A stretch of DNA of 64,000 bases from Diogma glabrata (taxonomy: Eukaryota > Arthropoda > Insecta > Diptera > Cylindrotomidae). The notes below the pieces were generated by a model. That model was not told the origin of the DNA and made no database searches. It saw only the letters and a program-made list of their open reading frames with translations. The stretch lies in contig OY856186.1 of the NCBI GenBank assembly GCA_963693315.1, forward strand, positions 129,563,143-129,627,142, given 5' to 3'. The position numbers were made by a program, and so were the translations under genes. This document shows, in pieces, positions 35,740-46,505 of the stretch (position 1 is the stretch's first letter; every line of letters starts with the position of its first letter).

Positions 35740-36540
35740 ATGATACACCCAGCAAACTACTCAAAAACCTCTCCATTTAGCGTTTCGAGAAAATATTACA
35801 AAATCACAAATTCATATTTCTTTCAAAATTCCAAAAATATTTTAAAAATTAAATAAAATCAAACTTTTTTCGAAATTCCAAAAATATTCCAAAAATTAGA
35901 ATAAAATCAAATATTTAAACTTTTGTTAAGTTCCAATAATATTCCAAAAATTCTTAAAAATTCAAACTTTTTCAAAATTCTAAAAATATTGCAAAAATTA
36001 TTACAAAATCAGAAATTGATTTTTTTTCAAAATTCCAAAAATTATAATAAAATCAAAAATAAACATTTTTCAAAATTCTAAAAATATTCCAAAAATTCTT
36101 ACAAAATCAAAAATTGAAACTTTTTTCAAAATTCTAAAAATATTGCAAAAATTATAACAAAATCAAAAATTGAAACTTTTTTCAAAGTTCCAAAAATATT
36201 CCAAAAATTAGAATAAAATCAAATATTTAAACTTTTTCTATATACCCATAATATTCCAAATATTCTTAAAAATTCAAACTTTTTCCGAAATTCTAAAAAT
36301 ATTGCAAAAATTATAACAAATACAAAAACTGATTTTTTTTCAAAATTCCAAAAATTATAATAAAATCAAAAATAAAAATTTTTCAAAATTCTAAAAACAT
36401 TCCAAAAATTCTTACAAAATCAAAAATTAAAACTTTTTCCAAAATTCTAAAAATATTGCAAAAATTATTAAAAAATCAAAATTACAAAATTTTTTCAAAA
36501 TTCCAAAAATATTTCAAAAAAATAAATTCAAAAATTTCCA
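35740..36540. repeat. A/T-rich degenerate tandem array, ~60 bp period
   Basis: About a dozen imperfect units of the type AAATTCCAAAAATATTCC, AAAAATTA, AAAATCAAA, AACTTTTTTC. Units alternate CCAAAAATATTCC with CTAAAAATATTGC. It is a small satellite-like block. A related single unit may lie near 1350-1400. Confidence 0.8.
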
Positions 36541-37190
36541 TGTACAATTTCATTTTCAATTACATATATGTCATAAAAACAGCTACATTTATTTTCAAAA
36601 AATCCCTGCAGCGTATGTAATGACGGACTGCCGGCCGGCCGGCAGACAGACATTCATTTTTTATTGCTTTTTTAGAATCAGTAGGTCCTAAAACGCCGAG
36701 AAATGCCAAAAAAGTGGGGGTAAGAAATTCACTTTTGGCTCATGAATGTAATATTTAGGTCTTGCATACCGAAGTAATATGTACATAAAACTCTAGGCAA
36801 ATTAAAATATTAAAACTTGTTTTTTAAACTTAATATTTATAAAACATTTAGGGTATAATTGTTCAACAGAGATTGCATTAATATAATATCAATATCTAAT
36901 ACAATTATCATAGTCCAATAATTCGTTCGAATTTAAAAAGACTATTCATTCTTTGCTCTTCGTTGCGTTACTTAAACATTCATAATTATAGAATCGTTGC
37001 ATCATATTTGAAAACATAATCTGAATATGTTTTAAACAAACTTTTAATGGATACCAAGACCTACTAGTATAATAAAATCGACCCAAAAGTTTTGTACAAA
37101 GTAACTTTTTGTCCGAACAGCAACGTTTAGAATTTAGATGAAATGATTTCCAGGGCATCAATAGTCTCGATTCCCTTTAATCTACAAAGG
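36541..37190. other. Spacer without a recognisable gene
   Basis: AT-rich except for a short GCCGGCCGGCCGGC-like word near 36630. No coding frame is convincing. Confidence 0.5.
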
Positions 37191-37194
37191 TTAA

Positions 37195-37275
37195 AAAAGC
37201 GTCAATCAACACCTCAGAATGCATGTTGTGGGGAAGGTAGGTCTTTAAAGGTATCTATGTGTTGTTGTAACACAT
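37195..37275 (+). repeat. LINE-tail fragment
   Basis: Plus-strand tail: ATCAACACCTCAGAATGCATG, then TGTGTTGTTGTAACACATA. It is truncated before the terminal CAACACATTTTATT. Confidence 0.65.
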
Positions 37276-37583
37276 ACTAGATGAAAAACGTGATTTACGT
37301 AGGTGGCTTTTAAAAATGAAGAAAAATTCGAATTTCAGTCCTACTAAAAATCTATAAAATTAAATATCTCAAGAAAAAGAATTAACGCCTCTTTGTAAAT
37401 TTATTGTATTTTAGATTAAGGATAGAACTACTTTCAGAAAAAAAATTAATTAAATTCCAATTGATCTTCGACCCTAGCGCCATCTTTAAAAAAGATTTTT
37501 AATATTTTTATTTAAAAATTAATTATAAAAACAATAAATTAATTTTTTTTCAAACGACTAACAAATCATCTATCAAACAAAAA

Positions 37584-39186
37584 AAAGTAGTGTGTGTACC
37601 AGAGTACACAGGTAAGAAGTAAAACTTCTTTATGACATATCATTTTTCTACTATTTAGAACTTCACAGAAATTGGGTAGATAAGGCTAAGGGAAAAAACG
37701 CCGATTATTGATAACCAATTGTTTGGTGAGTATATATCTGCGTATATATCTCTGATTCACTCCATTTCACCATGACTACCGTGACCACATAACCACCATG
37801 ACCAGTATGACCACCTTGACAACCACGACCGCCATGACCGCCATGACCAACATGACCATCATGACCACCATGAACACCATGACCATCATGACCACCGTGA
37901 CCACCATGACCACCGTGACTACCATAACCACCATGACCACCATGACCACCGTGACCACCTTAACAACCATGACCACCAGACCACCATGACCACTTTGACC
38001 ACCGTGAACACCATGATCACCATGACCACCATGACCACCGTGACCACCGTGACCACCATAACCACCATGACCACCGTGAAAACCATGACCACCATGACCA
38101 CCGTGACCACTATTACCACCATGATCACCATAACCACTATGATCACCATGACCACCGTGAACACGATGACCACCATGACCACCATGACCCATTACCACCA
38201 TGACCACCATAAACACTATGACCACCATGACCACCATGACCAACATGACCACCATGACCACCATGACCTCCATGACCGCCATGACCATCATGACCACCGT
38301 GAACACCATGACCACCATGACCACCGTGGCCACCATGACCACCATAACCACCATTACCACTATGAAAACCATGACCACCATGACCACCATGACCACCGTG
38401 AGCACCATGACCACCATGACCACCATGACCACCATTACCACCATGACCACCATAGCTACTATGACCATCATGACCACCGTGAACATCATGACTACCATGA
38501 CCAGCCTGACCACAATGACCACCGTGACCACCATAACCACCATGACCACTATGACCACCATGACCACCATGACCACCATGAACACCATGACCATCATGAC
38601 CACCATGACCACCATGAACGCCATGACCACCGTGACCACCGTGACCACCATAACCACCATGACCACTATGACCACCATGACCGCCATGACCACCATGACC
38701 ACCATGACCACCATGACCACCATGACCACCATGACCACCGTGACCACCATAACCACCATGACCACTATGACCACCATTAACCATGACCACCGTGAATACC
38801 ATGACCACCGTGACCACCATTACAACCATGACCACCATGACCACTATGACCACCATGACCATCATAACCACCTTGACCACCATGACCACCATGACCACCA
38901 TGACCGCCATGACCAACATGACCATCATGACCACCGTGAACACCATGACCACCGTGACCACCATGACCACCGTGACCACCATAACCACCATGACCACTAT
39001 GACCACCATGACCACCATGACCACCATGACCACCATGACCACCATGACCACCATGATCACCATGATCACCGTGACCACCGGGAACACCAATACCACTATG
39101 ACCATCATGACCACTATTATCACCATGACTACCATGACCACCATGGCTACCATGACCACAATGACCACCATGACCACCATCTACAA
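37584..39186 (-). repeat. GGTCATGGT minisatellite array 1 with flank
   Basis: From about 37769 to 39182 the sequence is a 9-bp repeat, GGTCATGGT on the minus strand, with frequent single-base variants (CACGGT, CATGAT, TTCACGG). Certain variant strings recur, for example GACCGCCATGACCAACATG near 37840, 38272 and 38903, so there is some higher-order order. The adjoining 37584-37768 matches the reverse complement of 62848-63022. Five of six frames stay open merely because the unit lacks stops in them, so the long Gly-His, Val-Met and Thr-Met frames are not evidence of genes. Confidence 0.9.
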
Positions 39187-40240
39187 TCGACACATCCAAC
39201 TCATATAACATTTAGTACAATACTAAATAAATAACGGTGCATGCACAATGTATGAGGTTTTTCCTCATGAGATTTGAGCAACTTTTTATTATTATTTTTT
39301 AATAGAAATACAATGCTTTAAAATGTAGGTAGCTCAATTCTCTACTAATCATGAGGAAAAAGTTAAGAAATTTTTAACTTTTTCATTGAGGAAAAAGCAT
39401 TTCAAAAATAAATATTCATACAAACTTGGATCTCACGAGTAAAAGTATTTTCATTGTGCATGCTCTGTTAATAAAAATAAAATTATCAAAACAAAATTAA
39501 AATTTATAAAAAACAACGTAACCGAAAATCGTGACGATTTTTTAAAATTTTATACTGCTTTAAAATCTCTCTCATACGCCGATAAAGAAGTTTCACTTAA
39601 AAAAGATTGATGAAATCGGTATAGCCGTTCTTGAGAAATTTAATTTCAAAGTTACATCGGATTGGCAGAATTTTCATCTTTCATGCTTGTTGGGCTGTCC
39701 CCTATGCCCAAACTATGCACTTTAAAAAAATTTAAAAATAAGTTGTATTTTTTATTTTGTCCATACTACTTATATGCAAGTTTCAGGAAAATCAAAAATG
39801 GTCAAGTTTTCACAACCCTGTCTAGAACACGTTTTCATCTCTATAAGGAAATAAACATGTTTTTTATTGTACAATATAACAGAAGTTGAATAAAGTTAAT
39901 AACTTTTTTTTCTATGAAAGAAATTGATTTTGGCCTTTTACCATAATTTTTAGTTCATTTTAGAGATAAGTTGAATTTGCAATTCAACTTATCTCTAAAT
40001 TATATATATATGTACATAAACTCAAATGTAATATCCCCATAACTCGTGCGGTTGCCTTAAATATACCGTTCTAGGCTGTACAACTTTTGTATCAATTTTG
40101 AGGATCGATGCAACATATTTGCTCTCGGAACGAGGTTCAGACAACCTCATATATGTTTCAAAAACAAATATTTTTTATCAGTGTACTTGACAGTTTACTT
40201 TGCCCGTTTTCATTATTTGGAAATCTAAAATAAAACAACT
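39187..40240. other. Spacer without a recognisable gene
   Basis: AT-rich; contains a small palindrome at 39966-39999 (AGAGATAAGTTGAATT and its complement). No gene is supported. Confidence 0.5.
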
Positions 40241-40248
40241 TACGCCGT

Positions 40249-40333
40249 GTTCGATTTGACTGAAGCAACTGATACAATGGAAAAATTGAATGCAATTGTT
40301 GTTGTTTTTTCAGTTGTTTCAGTCAAATCGAAC
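40249..40333. repeat. 85 bp foldback
   Basis: 24-bp arms (GTTCGATTTGACTGAAGCAA... at 40249-40272 against the complement at 40310-40333) with one mismatch, and a 37-nt loop. It is likely a MITE-type foldback. Confidence 0.75.
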
Positions 40334-40439
40334 GCACCTTTAGAATCTTTAAATAGTTTAAATCGTACAAAAGACAATTGACAATTGTTGGAACTATATC
40401 ATTGGTAAATTATTTTTTGATAAAATTGCTGTAGACGAA

Positions 40440-40700
40440 AATTACTAGAACCAGATTAAGGTTACATTACCCAAATAATGTGAAAACAAACCCTTAAATG
40501 AATTTTCAATGGAATTACTACTGGTAAATTGATTAATGTAAAATCAACAGTTTCGTTTAGTACTTTTTAATCGAACCATGAATAAATATGATTAATCGAT
40601 GTTTTCCTAAGTTAGTATTAATGACAAAATAATTCGAAAACAAAACTAGATTAAGGTTTTGTTTACGGAATTATGAAGTGGAACATTGTTCTCAATGTAC
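40440..40700 (-). repeat. Inverted partner of the repeat at 35050
   Basis: The reverse complement matches 35050-35330 in scattered blocks (ACTAGATTAAGGTTTTGTTT, GGTAAATTGATTAAT, AATCAACAGTTT). Divergence is greater than for the LTR elements, so the copies are older. Confidence 0.6.
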
Positions 40701-41129
40701 TTTTGTTTGCCCTTGATATATTAAGAGCGTAGGCTGTCTTCGAGTATCCCTCACCTGTATTAATTTTAACAAATTAATTTATTTCCCAGTTGAGTTTTAG
40801 CTTGGAAACTTAATTTAATCGATCATGACTCATGAGTCAATTGTGAGTGAAACGAAAAACGACATTGTGATAAAATGAAATTGTTTCTGTGTTGTTAACG
40901 TCATTACATATTTCAAAAATACCATTATGTCAATGTGATTTGATTTGTTCACATTGCATTTTTCCATAAACTAAATATTGTTTTTTTAAATATGATTATT
41001 AAAACATGTCAATATAGATAAATGTATGTTAAAACTATAAAAATTTGTGTTAAAGATAAAGAAATAAATTGAATTTCATGTGTTGTAAGCGTTTGTTGCC
41101 GTTTGCAAATAGATGAAATTGTTTGAAAC

Positions 41130-41260
41130 AAATTTGCATCGATCAACACCTAGATACGTATGTTGTTTGGGAACTTGGGCCTATAATATATGCTGTTATA
41201 TATGCTTTTGTGACACATATTGTAATTCTTATTACATAAAACTTTTTATTTACAAAACTT
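41130..41260 (+). repeat. LINE-tail fragment
   Basis: ATCGATCAACACCTAGATACG, GTTGTTTGGGA, TGTGACACATATTGTAATTC and ATTACATAAAACTTTTTATT follow the order of the dispersed LINE tail, in plus orientation and diverged. Confidence 0.6.
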
Positions 41261-41489
41261 ATTTAACCTGCAAAGCTTTTTTAACAAAGAAAAATGACAA
41301 CATAATGTAAATCTCTTGTTACTTTACTTACGCAAATAACTTATTTAACTAAAGAAAACCAAGTTTTTTATAATTCAACTGTTACTTTATTTATATTTAG
41401 GTTTGTAAGATCTTCTGGAGATTACTCCATAAGATGGCAAAACAATTTGGAAAATATAAAGAATAAAAGTTGAATTATAGTGATAATTT

Positions 41490-43345
41490 TTTTTTGCTGT
41501 CAGTAATTTTATTTTTCATTCATACAAACTATGATATTTAAACAGTAGGCTTTGTATTAACTGTCGGCAATTCTTCTTGTCGTCGATAATTTTGCTTTGT
41601 CGTTATGAAAATTCTTTGTTGTCATTTTTTCTTCTAACAAAATGAGAGATAATTTCATCTTAGTAGGCGCTATAAATGCTATAAATTTGTAATTTATTTT
41701 TGACAAATAAACAAACATTTATGAATGAAAACGGACATTTTTGTTATTTGCAAATTGCATTTTTACATAATTTTGTATTATTGAATAATTTGTACAAAAA
41801 TTTTCATTTAGAAACTAATAATTATCTTTTAAGTAAAATTATAATTAAAAAAAAATTATCTCATTAAATACCACTCTTCATTGAAATTTTTGTCTAAAAA
41901 TTTTCAATTTTACTCATTAAATTATTTTTAAGCAACACTGCTCAATCAAACCACTACTTAAACCACTCGTCCTTCGGACTCGTGGTTTATTGTGCGCTTT
42001 GATTCGCAATGTTGCTAAATAATTTAATTCGTTAAATCAAAAAATTTTCGAAAAAATTTCAATGACTCGTGGTATTACAACCGACAATTCAACTCACTTA
42101 ATAAAGTTTCGATAAGGTCCAATAAAAAAGCTTCTTTTACTATTTTTTAACAAAATCAAAATGGATTATATCGATAATTTTTCTCTGGTGGGAAGGTACA
42201 GCGAATTATAGTGACTATTTTCGGCCTACTTAATATATTAATTTAAAACTAGAGATATTGAGATAATCTTAATGAGACAATTTTTTTTTATTTATAATTT
42301 TGTTTAAAAGATAATTATTAGTTTTTAAATAAAATTTTTACAAATTATTCAATAATACAAAATTATGTAAAAATGCAATTTGCAAATAATAAAAATGTCC
42401 GTTTTCATTCATAAACGATTGCATGTTTATGTTTATTTGTCAAAAATAAATTACAAATTTATAACATTTATGCGACTACTAAGATGTAATAATATTTAAT
42501 TTTGTTAGAAGAAAAAATGACAACAAATGATTATGTTGTATGAAATAATGTTACTATTTCTGTTCGTTAAATTGTCTGCAAAATACAACTCGTCATCAAA
42601 TTATTAGTCGATTATTTTTCAACATTACCACTCATGCCATTTGAGGTAAAAAATTTCCCTCGTGCGCTACGCGCACTTGGGACCTCAAATGACATTCATA
42701 ATAATGATTATGAAAAATAATCGACTATTATTTGACGACTCGTGATATTATATATCACAATTCAGTTCACTAAATAAAGTTTCGATAAGGTCCAATAAAA
42801 ACGCTTCGTTTACTATTTTTTAACGATCATTCAATTTCAGCAATAACATCTGAATTATACTAATAACAAATATTTATACGTCTGGCCTACTGGGATATTA
42901 AAAATTATCAGTCTGATTTTGAAATAATTAACTGATATTACAGTATCCAACGTATAATTCATAAAAAATATATAAAGAAATGAAAAATGGCAAAAAATTT
43001 TATAAACGAATTCCCCTCGTTCGTTGATAAATTCTCATAATATTTTGAAAAATTCCTCAAGCAAGTGGTATTGGTAAGAGCCCTCAGCCTAGGGCCTCGT
43101 GCTTTTATCAATATACTTGTTATCGAATTTTTTGGCAAAAAATTATTTCGAATTATCACCGCCCTTGGGAAATTATAACTGATAGTTTTTTTTGTTGTCA
43201 GAAATTTTATTTTTCATTCATAAAAACTATGATATTTCAACAGTAGCCTTTGTTTTAACTGTCGGCAATTCTTCTTGCGTCAATAATTTTGCTTTGTCGT
43301 TATGATAATTCTTTGTTGTCATTTTTTCTTCTAACAAAATGAAAT
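41490..43345. repeat. Foldback repeat cluster
   Basis: Arms of about 260 bp at 41620-41880 and 42262-42530 are inverted copies (AAAACGGACATTTTTGTTAT..., TTATTTTTGACAAATAAACA). The block at 41491-41650 recurs in direct orientation at 43185-43345. ATAAAGTTTCGATAAGGTCC occurs at about 42105 and 42775. The centre holds the GC-richer hairpin ACTCGTCCTTCGGACTCGTGG (41967-41987), which also occurs at about 59971-59991, and a second hairpin lies near 42645-42705 (CATTTGAGGT ... ACCTCAAATG around GTGCGCTACGCGCAC). No protein is encoded. Confidence 0.7.
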
Positions 43346-43876
43346 CGTCGGCTTAGAGTGTAAACCTGCTAGATCCACTTTTATCGTTATAACGATTTTT
43401 ATACTACTCAAATAGTGTAAAAAAAGATACACAATCGAGAATAAATTTCAATGTCAGTTTTATTTTTCAACCGTCAGAAACGCATGATGAGCAAAACTGT
43501 AAAATCCATGACTTCAAAACGTTCAAAACAACAAAACTGCTAAGTCCATGTTAACCGTCTTTTTGTACCGAGCTTCTGGTACCGGCACGTGTGCTCCTGC
43601 AAATAATTACTTATTTCTGTGATAATAGTGTAAATGAAGGTTAAGTTAACGAATATCTATCTTGCATTAACCATTGCTCATAGTCATAATGTTTTTTTTT
43701 CGTAACGTTCAAGAGATTCCAAAATATTTTCTGCGTAAGCTTCCACGATATTTTTACGCTCATTTCATATATTTGTTGCTCAATCCATTGTATTTTTAGA
43801 ACAACTTAGTCTCTTAAGCAGGTGTTTTTCAATTTTATTTAAATTTTGGAGTGGTTTACACATCAAACGTACATTT

Positions 43877-44656
43877 TGTAGAGATACTACTACGTCTACC
43901 TATCTAAATCAAAACACATATAATAAGTTATAAAGGAATTCCCATGATGTAATTTCTTTTTTTTATCAAAACAAAATAATAATAATTTAGTAAACAACAT
44001 TTCATATGTTTTATAAGTAAGCGAAATTTTATGAACTTTATGAATTATACATTACTCAAAGTGTGTCATCATATATCATGTTTCAAAACATTGAAACTAA
44101 TTTTAAATAATTTTAAATAAAAACAAAAGGTAAATAATTATGATGATACAGATTTTATTAAGGGGAAAATAATAAGTAATTAAATTGACATATATATTAT
44201 ATGTACATTTTGCTAGAATTGCATTTTCTATATAATTAATTTGAAATAAATATATTGATTGATTTAAGTGGGGATTAGGAAAATGAAAATGCAAATCCAA
44301 AAATTGTATAAAAGAAAGTTTTCGACAAATAAAAATCAGAATCAGTTTGAATTTAAATAGTGTTTTCTTTACTTTCTCTGATCCTCCTGACGACCTCAGT
44401 TGACGCACGTCAAACGGGTCTAACGGTTCTTTCCTTGGTGCAAAGTTGTTTCGGCAAACTGTATCGTTGAAAAACCGGACAGATTTGGACTTACGGACAT
44501 ATAGACGGCAGTGTTAAAATATCTCTTGTGGTACATTTTACCACCATCAAAAGTTTAAAGTAAAATAAGTAATAAATACGCAGTCAGATCAAGGTAGTGT
44601 ACAAATGTCGTTTACTCACGATATAGAGAACGATCATATGGTATACACCCACCACA
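43877..44656 (+). mobile_element. F1 retrotransposon 5' LTR
   Basis: 780 bp, TGTAGAGATA ... CACCCACCACA (TG...CA). It is paired with 59119-59898 and differs from it at only four positions that I can see. The left flank ATTT (43873-43876) equals the right flank of the 3' LTR (59899-59902), a 4-bp duplication. F1 is a Ty3/gypsy element without env. Confidence 0.95.
44307..44347 (+). promoter_or_regulatory. Putative core promoter in F1 LTR
   Basis: TATAAAAG at 44307-44314 is followed by TCAGTTT at 44342-44348, an arthropod-type initiator. The spacing (37 nt to the A) is slightly long. The same pair exists in the 3' LTR, at 59549. Confidence 0.5.
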
Positions 44657-44680
44657 TGGCGAACTTGCCATTCACGAACT
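44657..44680 (+). other. F1 primer binding site
   Basis: TGGCGAACTTGCC begins directly after the LTR CA. TGGCGA matches the CCA-end complement used in this clade; F2 has TGGCGACC. The exact tRNA cannot be named from 6-8 bases. Confidence 0.5.
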
Positions 44681-44895
44681 AAAACTGGAATCTTGCTCAA
44701 CGAACCACAACAATAGATACCAATTATTAAATTTATTTTATATCAAATCAAGTACGAACAATCAACTATACAAATTGGAATTGACAATAACAGAAGGAGT
44801 TAAATTATAGAAATTTAAATCAACGCATTCAAAACATTACAGTGAAATTATACAAATTTAAATCAACACATTCAAAACAAAACGTTACTTGAAAA

Positions 44896-45096
44896 ATGGG
44901 AAACTCAGCTCAAAAGACAAAGGAAGAAGAAGTGTTCATTACAAATGGACCTAATTCGTCAACGAACATATCAGAGAACACGTCACCAATTAACAAATAT
45001 GAAATTATCATATTTGTAACGATAGTAGTCTTGATAATTATATATATAATCTTTAGATTAAAGGGTTATTTGCAAAAACCGTACGTAAAGAAATAA
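44896..45096 (+). CDS. F1 small leader ORF, membrane protein (ORF0)
   Basis: 66 codons from an ATG at 44896, between primer site and gag. It begins MGNSAQKTKEEEVFITNG, then a Ser/Asn-rich stretch, then one membrane segment (IIIFVTIVVLIIIYIIF, about residues 38-54) and a short basic tail (LKGYLQKPYVKK). F2 has a homologous ORF at the same place, so the protein is conserved between families. The MGN start suggests N-myristoylation, but residue 6 is Gln, which does not fit the PROSITE pattern. Role unknown; it might anchor Gag complexes or act at membranes. Confidence 0.7.
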   Translation: MGNSAQKTKEEEVFITNGPNSSTNISENTSPINKYEIIIFVTIVVLIIIYIIFRLKGYLQKPYVKK

Positions 45097-45553
45097 CCAA
45101 AACGACAATTTCAACAGTTTAAACAAAAAAAAATTTTTTAATATTATACTTTTGTAATACTTTTAAGATACTTTTCGAATAAATAAAGAAAACTTTATTT
45201 TTTATTAATTAAGACAATATATATAAGTTATTTTTAATAAATGAATTAATAAATTTTAAATAATAATAAATGAAATTTCTAGAATCATAACTAATTATGA
45301 ATGGATAATTTAAAAAAAAATAATATATAAAAAAAATTTTAGTTTAAATGAACAAATTACATTTAAGTTTTTTATATGATAAACTAATAAAATTTCTTTT
45401 TTAATAAAAATGAAAATTAACACATGATATATGATATTTTTTTTTTTATAATAATAAATAATGTTAAGCAAACATTTTTCTTTAAAAATTCTTTTCATAC
45501 AAATAAAAGTTGAAAATAAAATTTTGTGATTCTTTTTGATGATTTGATAACTG
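45097..45553 (+). other. F1 leader between ORF0 and gag
   Basis: About 450 bp of very AT-rich leader with no open frame on the sense strand and no obvious hairpin repeats of the kind seen in the errantivirus. Confidence 0.5.
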
Positions 45554-46505
45554 ATGGAATCCACTAAAAAAGCGGATGAGATAATTAAGGAAATAGAGAG
45601 AATTCTTCTTAACTTAAATAAAAACCCGAATAGGAACTTTAGTCACAAACACATATTAGATTGTACGACACAATTGAAGTCGTACAGATCAGACTTTGAA
45701 AGGCTAGTCAAGACATTAGTATCAGAACTTGACGCTGAGACTTTAGAGAAACTTAAAAATAAGTTTATACAGAAGTATACAGTTCTAAAAGAAAAATTGA
45801 ACAACCTCTCAGCGGAACTGTTAGAATTATCTTTAAAAGAAGATACAGAGAATTTAATAGAAATGGCGTCATTCGACATAGAAAAAACCCTAAAAATTGT
45901 CCCAACGTTTGACGGAAAATCCAACGATCTTTCGATATTTTTAAACCTAATTCAACACTTTAGTGAAACACTAAAGAACGACGTTGAAAAGACAAAATTA
46001 ATCGAATTCATTTTGGATACTAGACTAACTAGTAATGCCAAAACAAAGTTGACAGCAACTAAAATACCAAAAACCATTCCTGAGTTGAAAGAATTATTCA
46101 ACCGTATTTTCAAGAAGAAGACTACATACTTGAACTTACAGACTCAACTCACACAGTGCAGACAGGGGAGTTCATCTGTTGAATCTTATGGTAATAAGAT
46201 AGAAAACATAATAACAGAACTAAATGAACTTCAAATAGCTGAGCAGGGTGATGCTCATAGTGACATTATCACTAAGTTAAACGAACAGACTGGACTGAAT
46301 GCATTTAAAACAGGTTTAAACGAACCAGTTAAAAATATGGTTTATGCTGCTCGGGTAAATTCTCTTCAGGAAGCGATTCAATACGCTACTGAAATTGACG
46401 AACAGACAAAGACGGCCAATATGTTCCATTTTAATTCGCGAAACTATAGAACGGGCTATAGGAATCAAATTTCGCATAATTTTAATAATTTTAAAAGGTC
46501 AAATT

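Noticed and set aside
37776..39234. Long frames encoding Gly-His, Val-Met, Thr-Met or His-Asp repeats
   Set aside because: They are by-products of a 9-bp repeat without stops in five frames. No start context, no non-repeat domain, and the same occurs on both strands.
39662..39889. 75-codon frame
   Set aside because: Low-complexity Lys/Phe-rich, no context; chance frame in AT-rich DNA.
44103..44408. Identical 101-codon antisense frames here and at 59345-59650
   Set aside because: Both lie in the two F1 LTRs, so identity follows from LTR duplication; antisense, low-complexity, no conserved domain.
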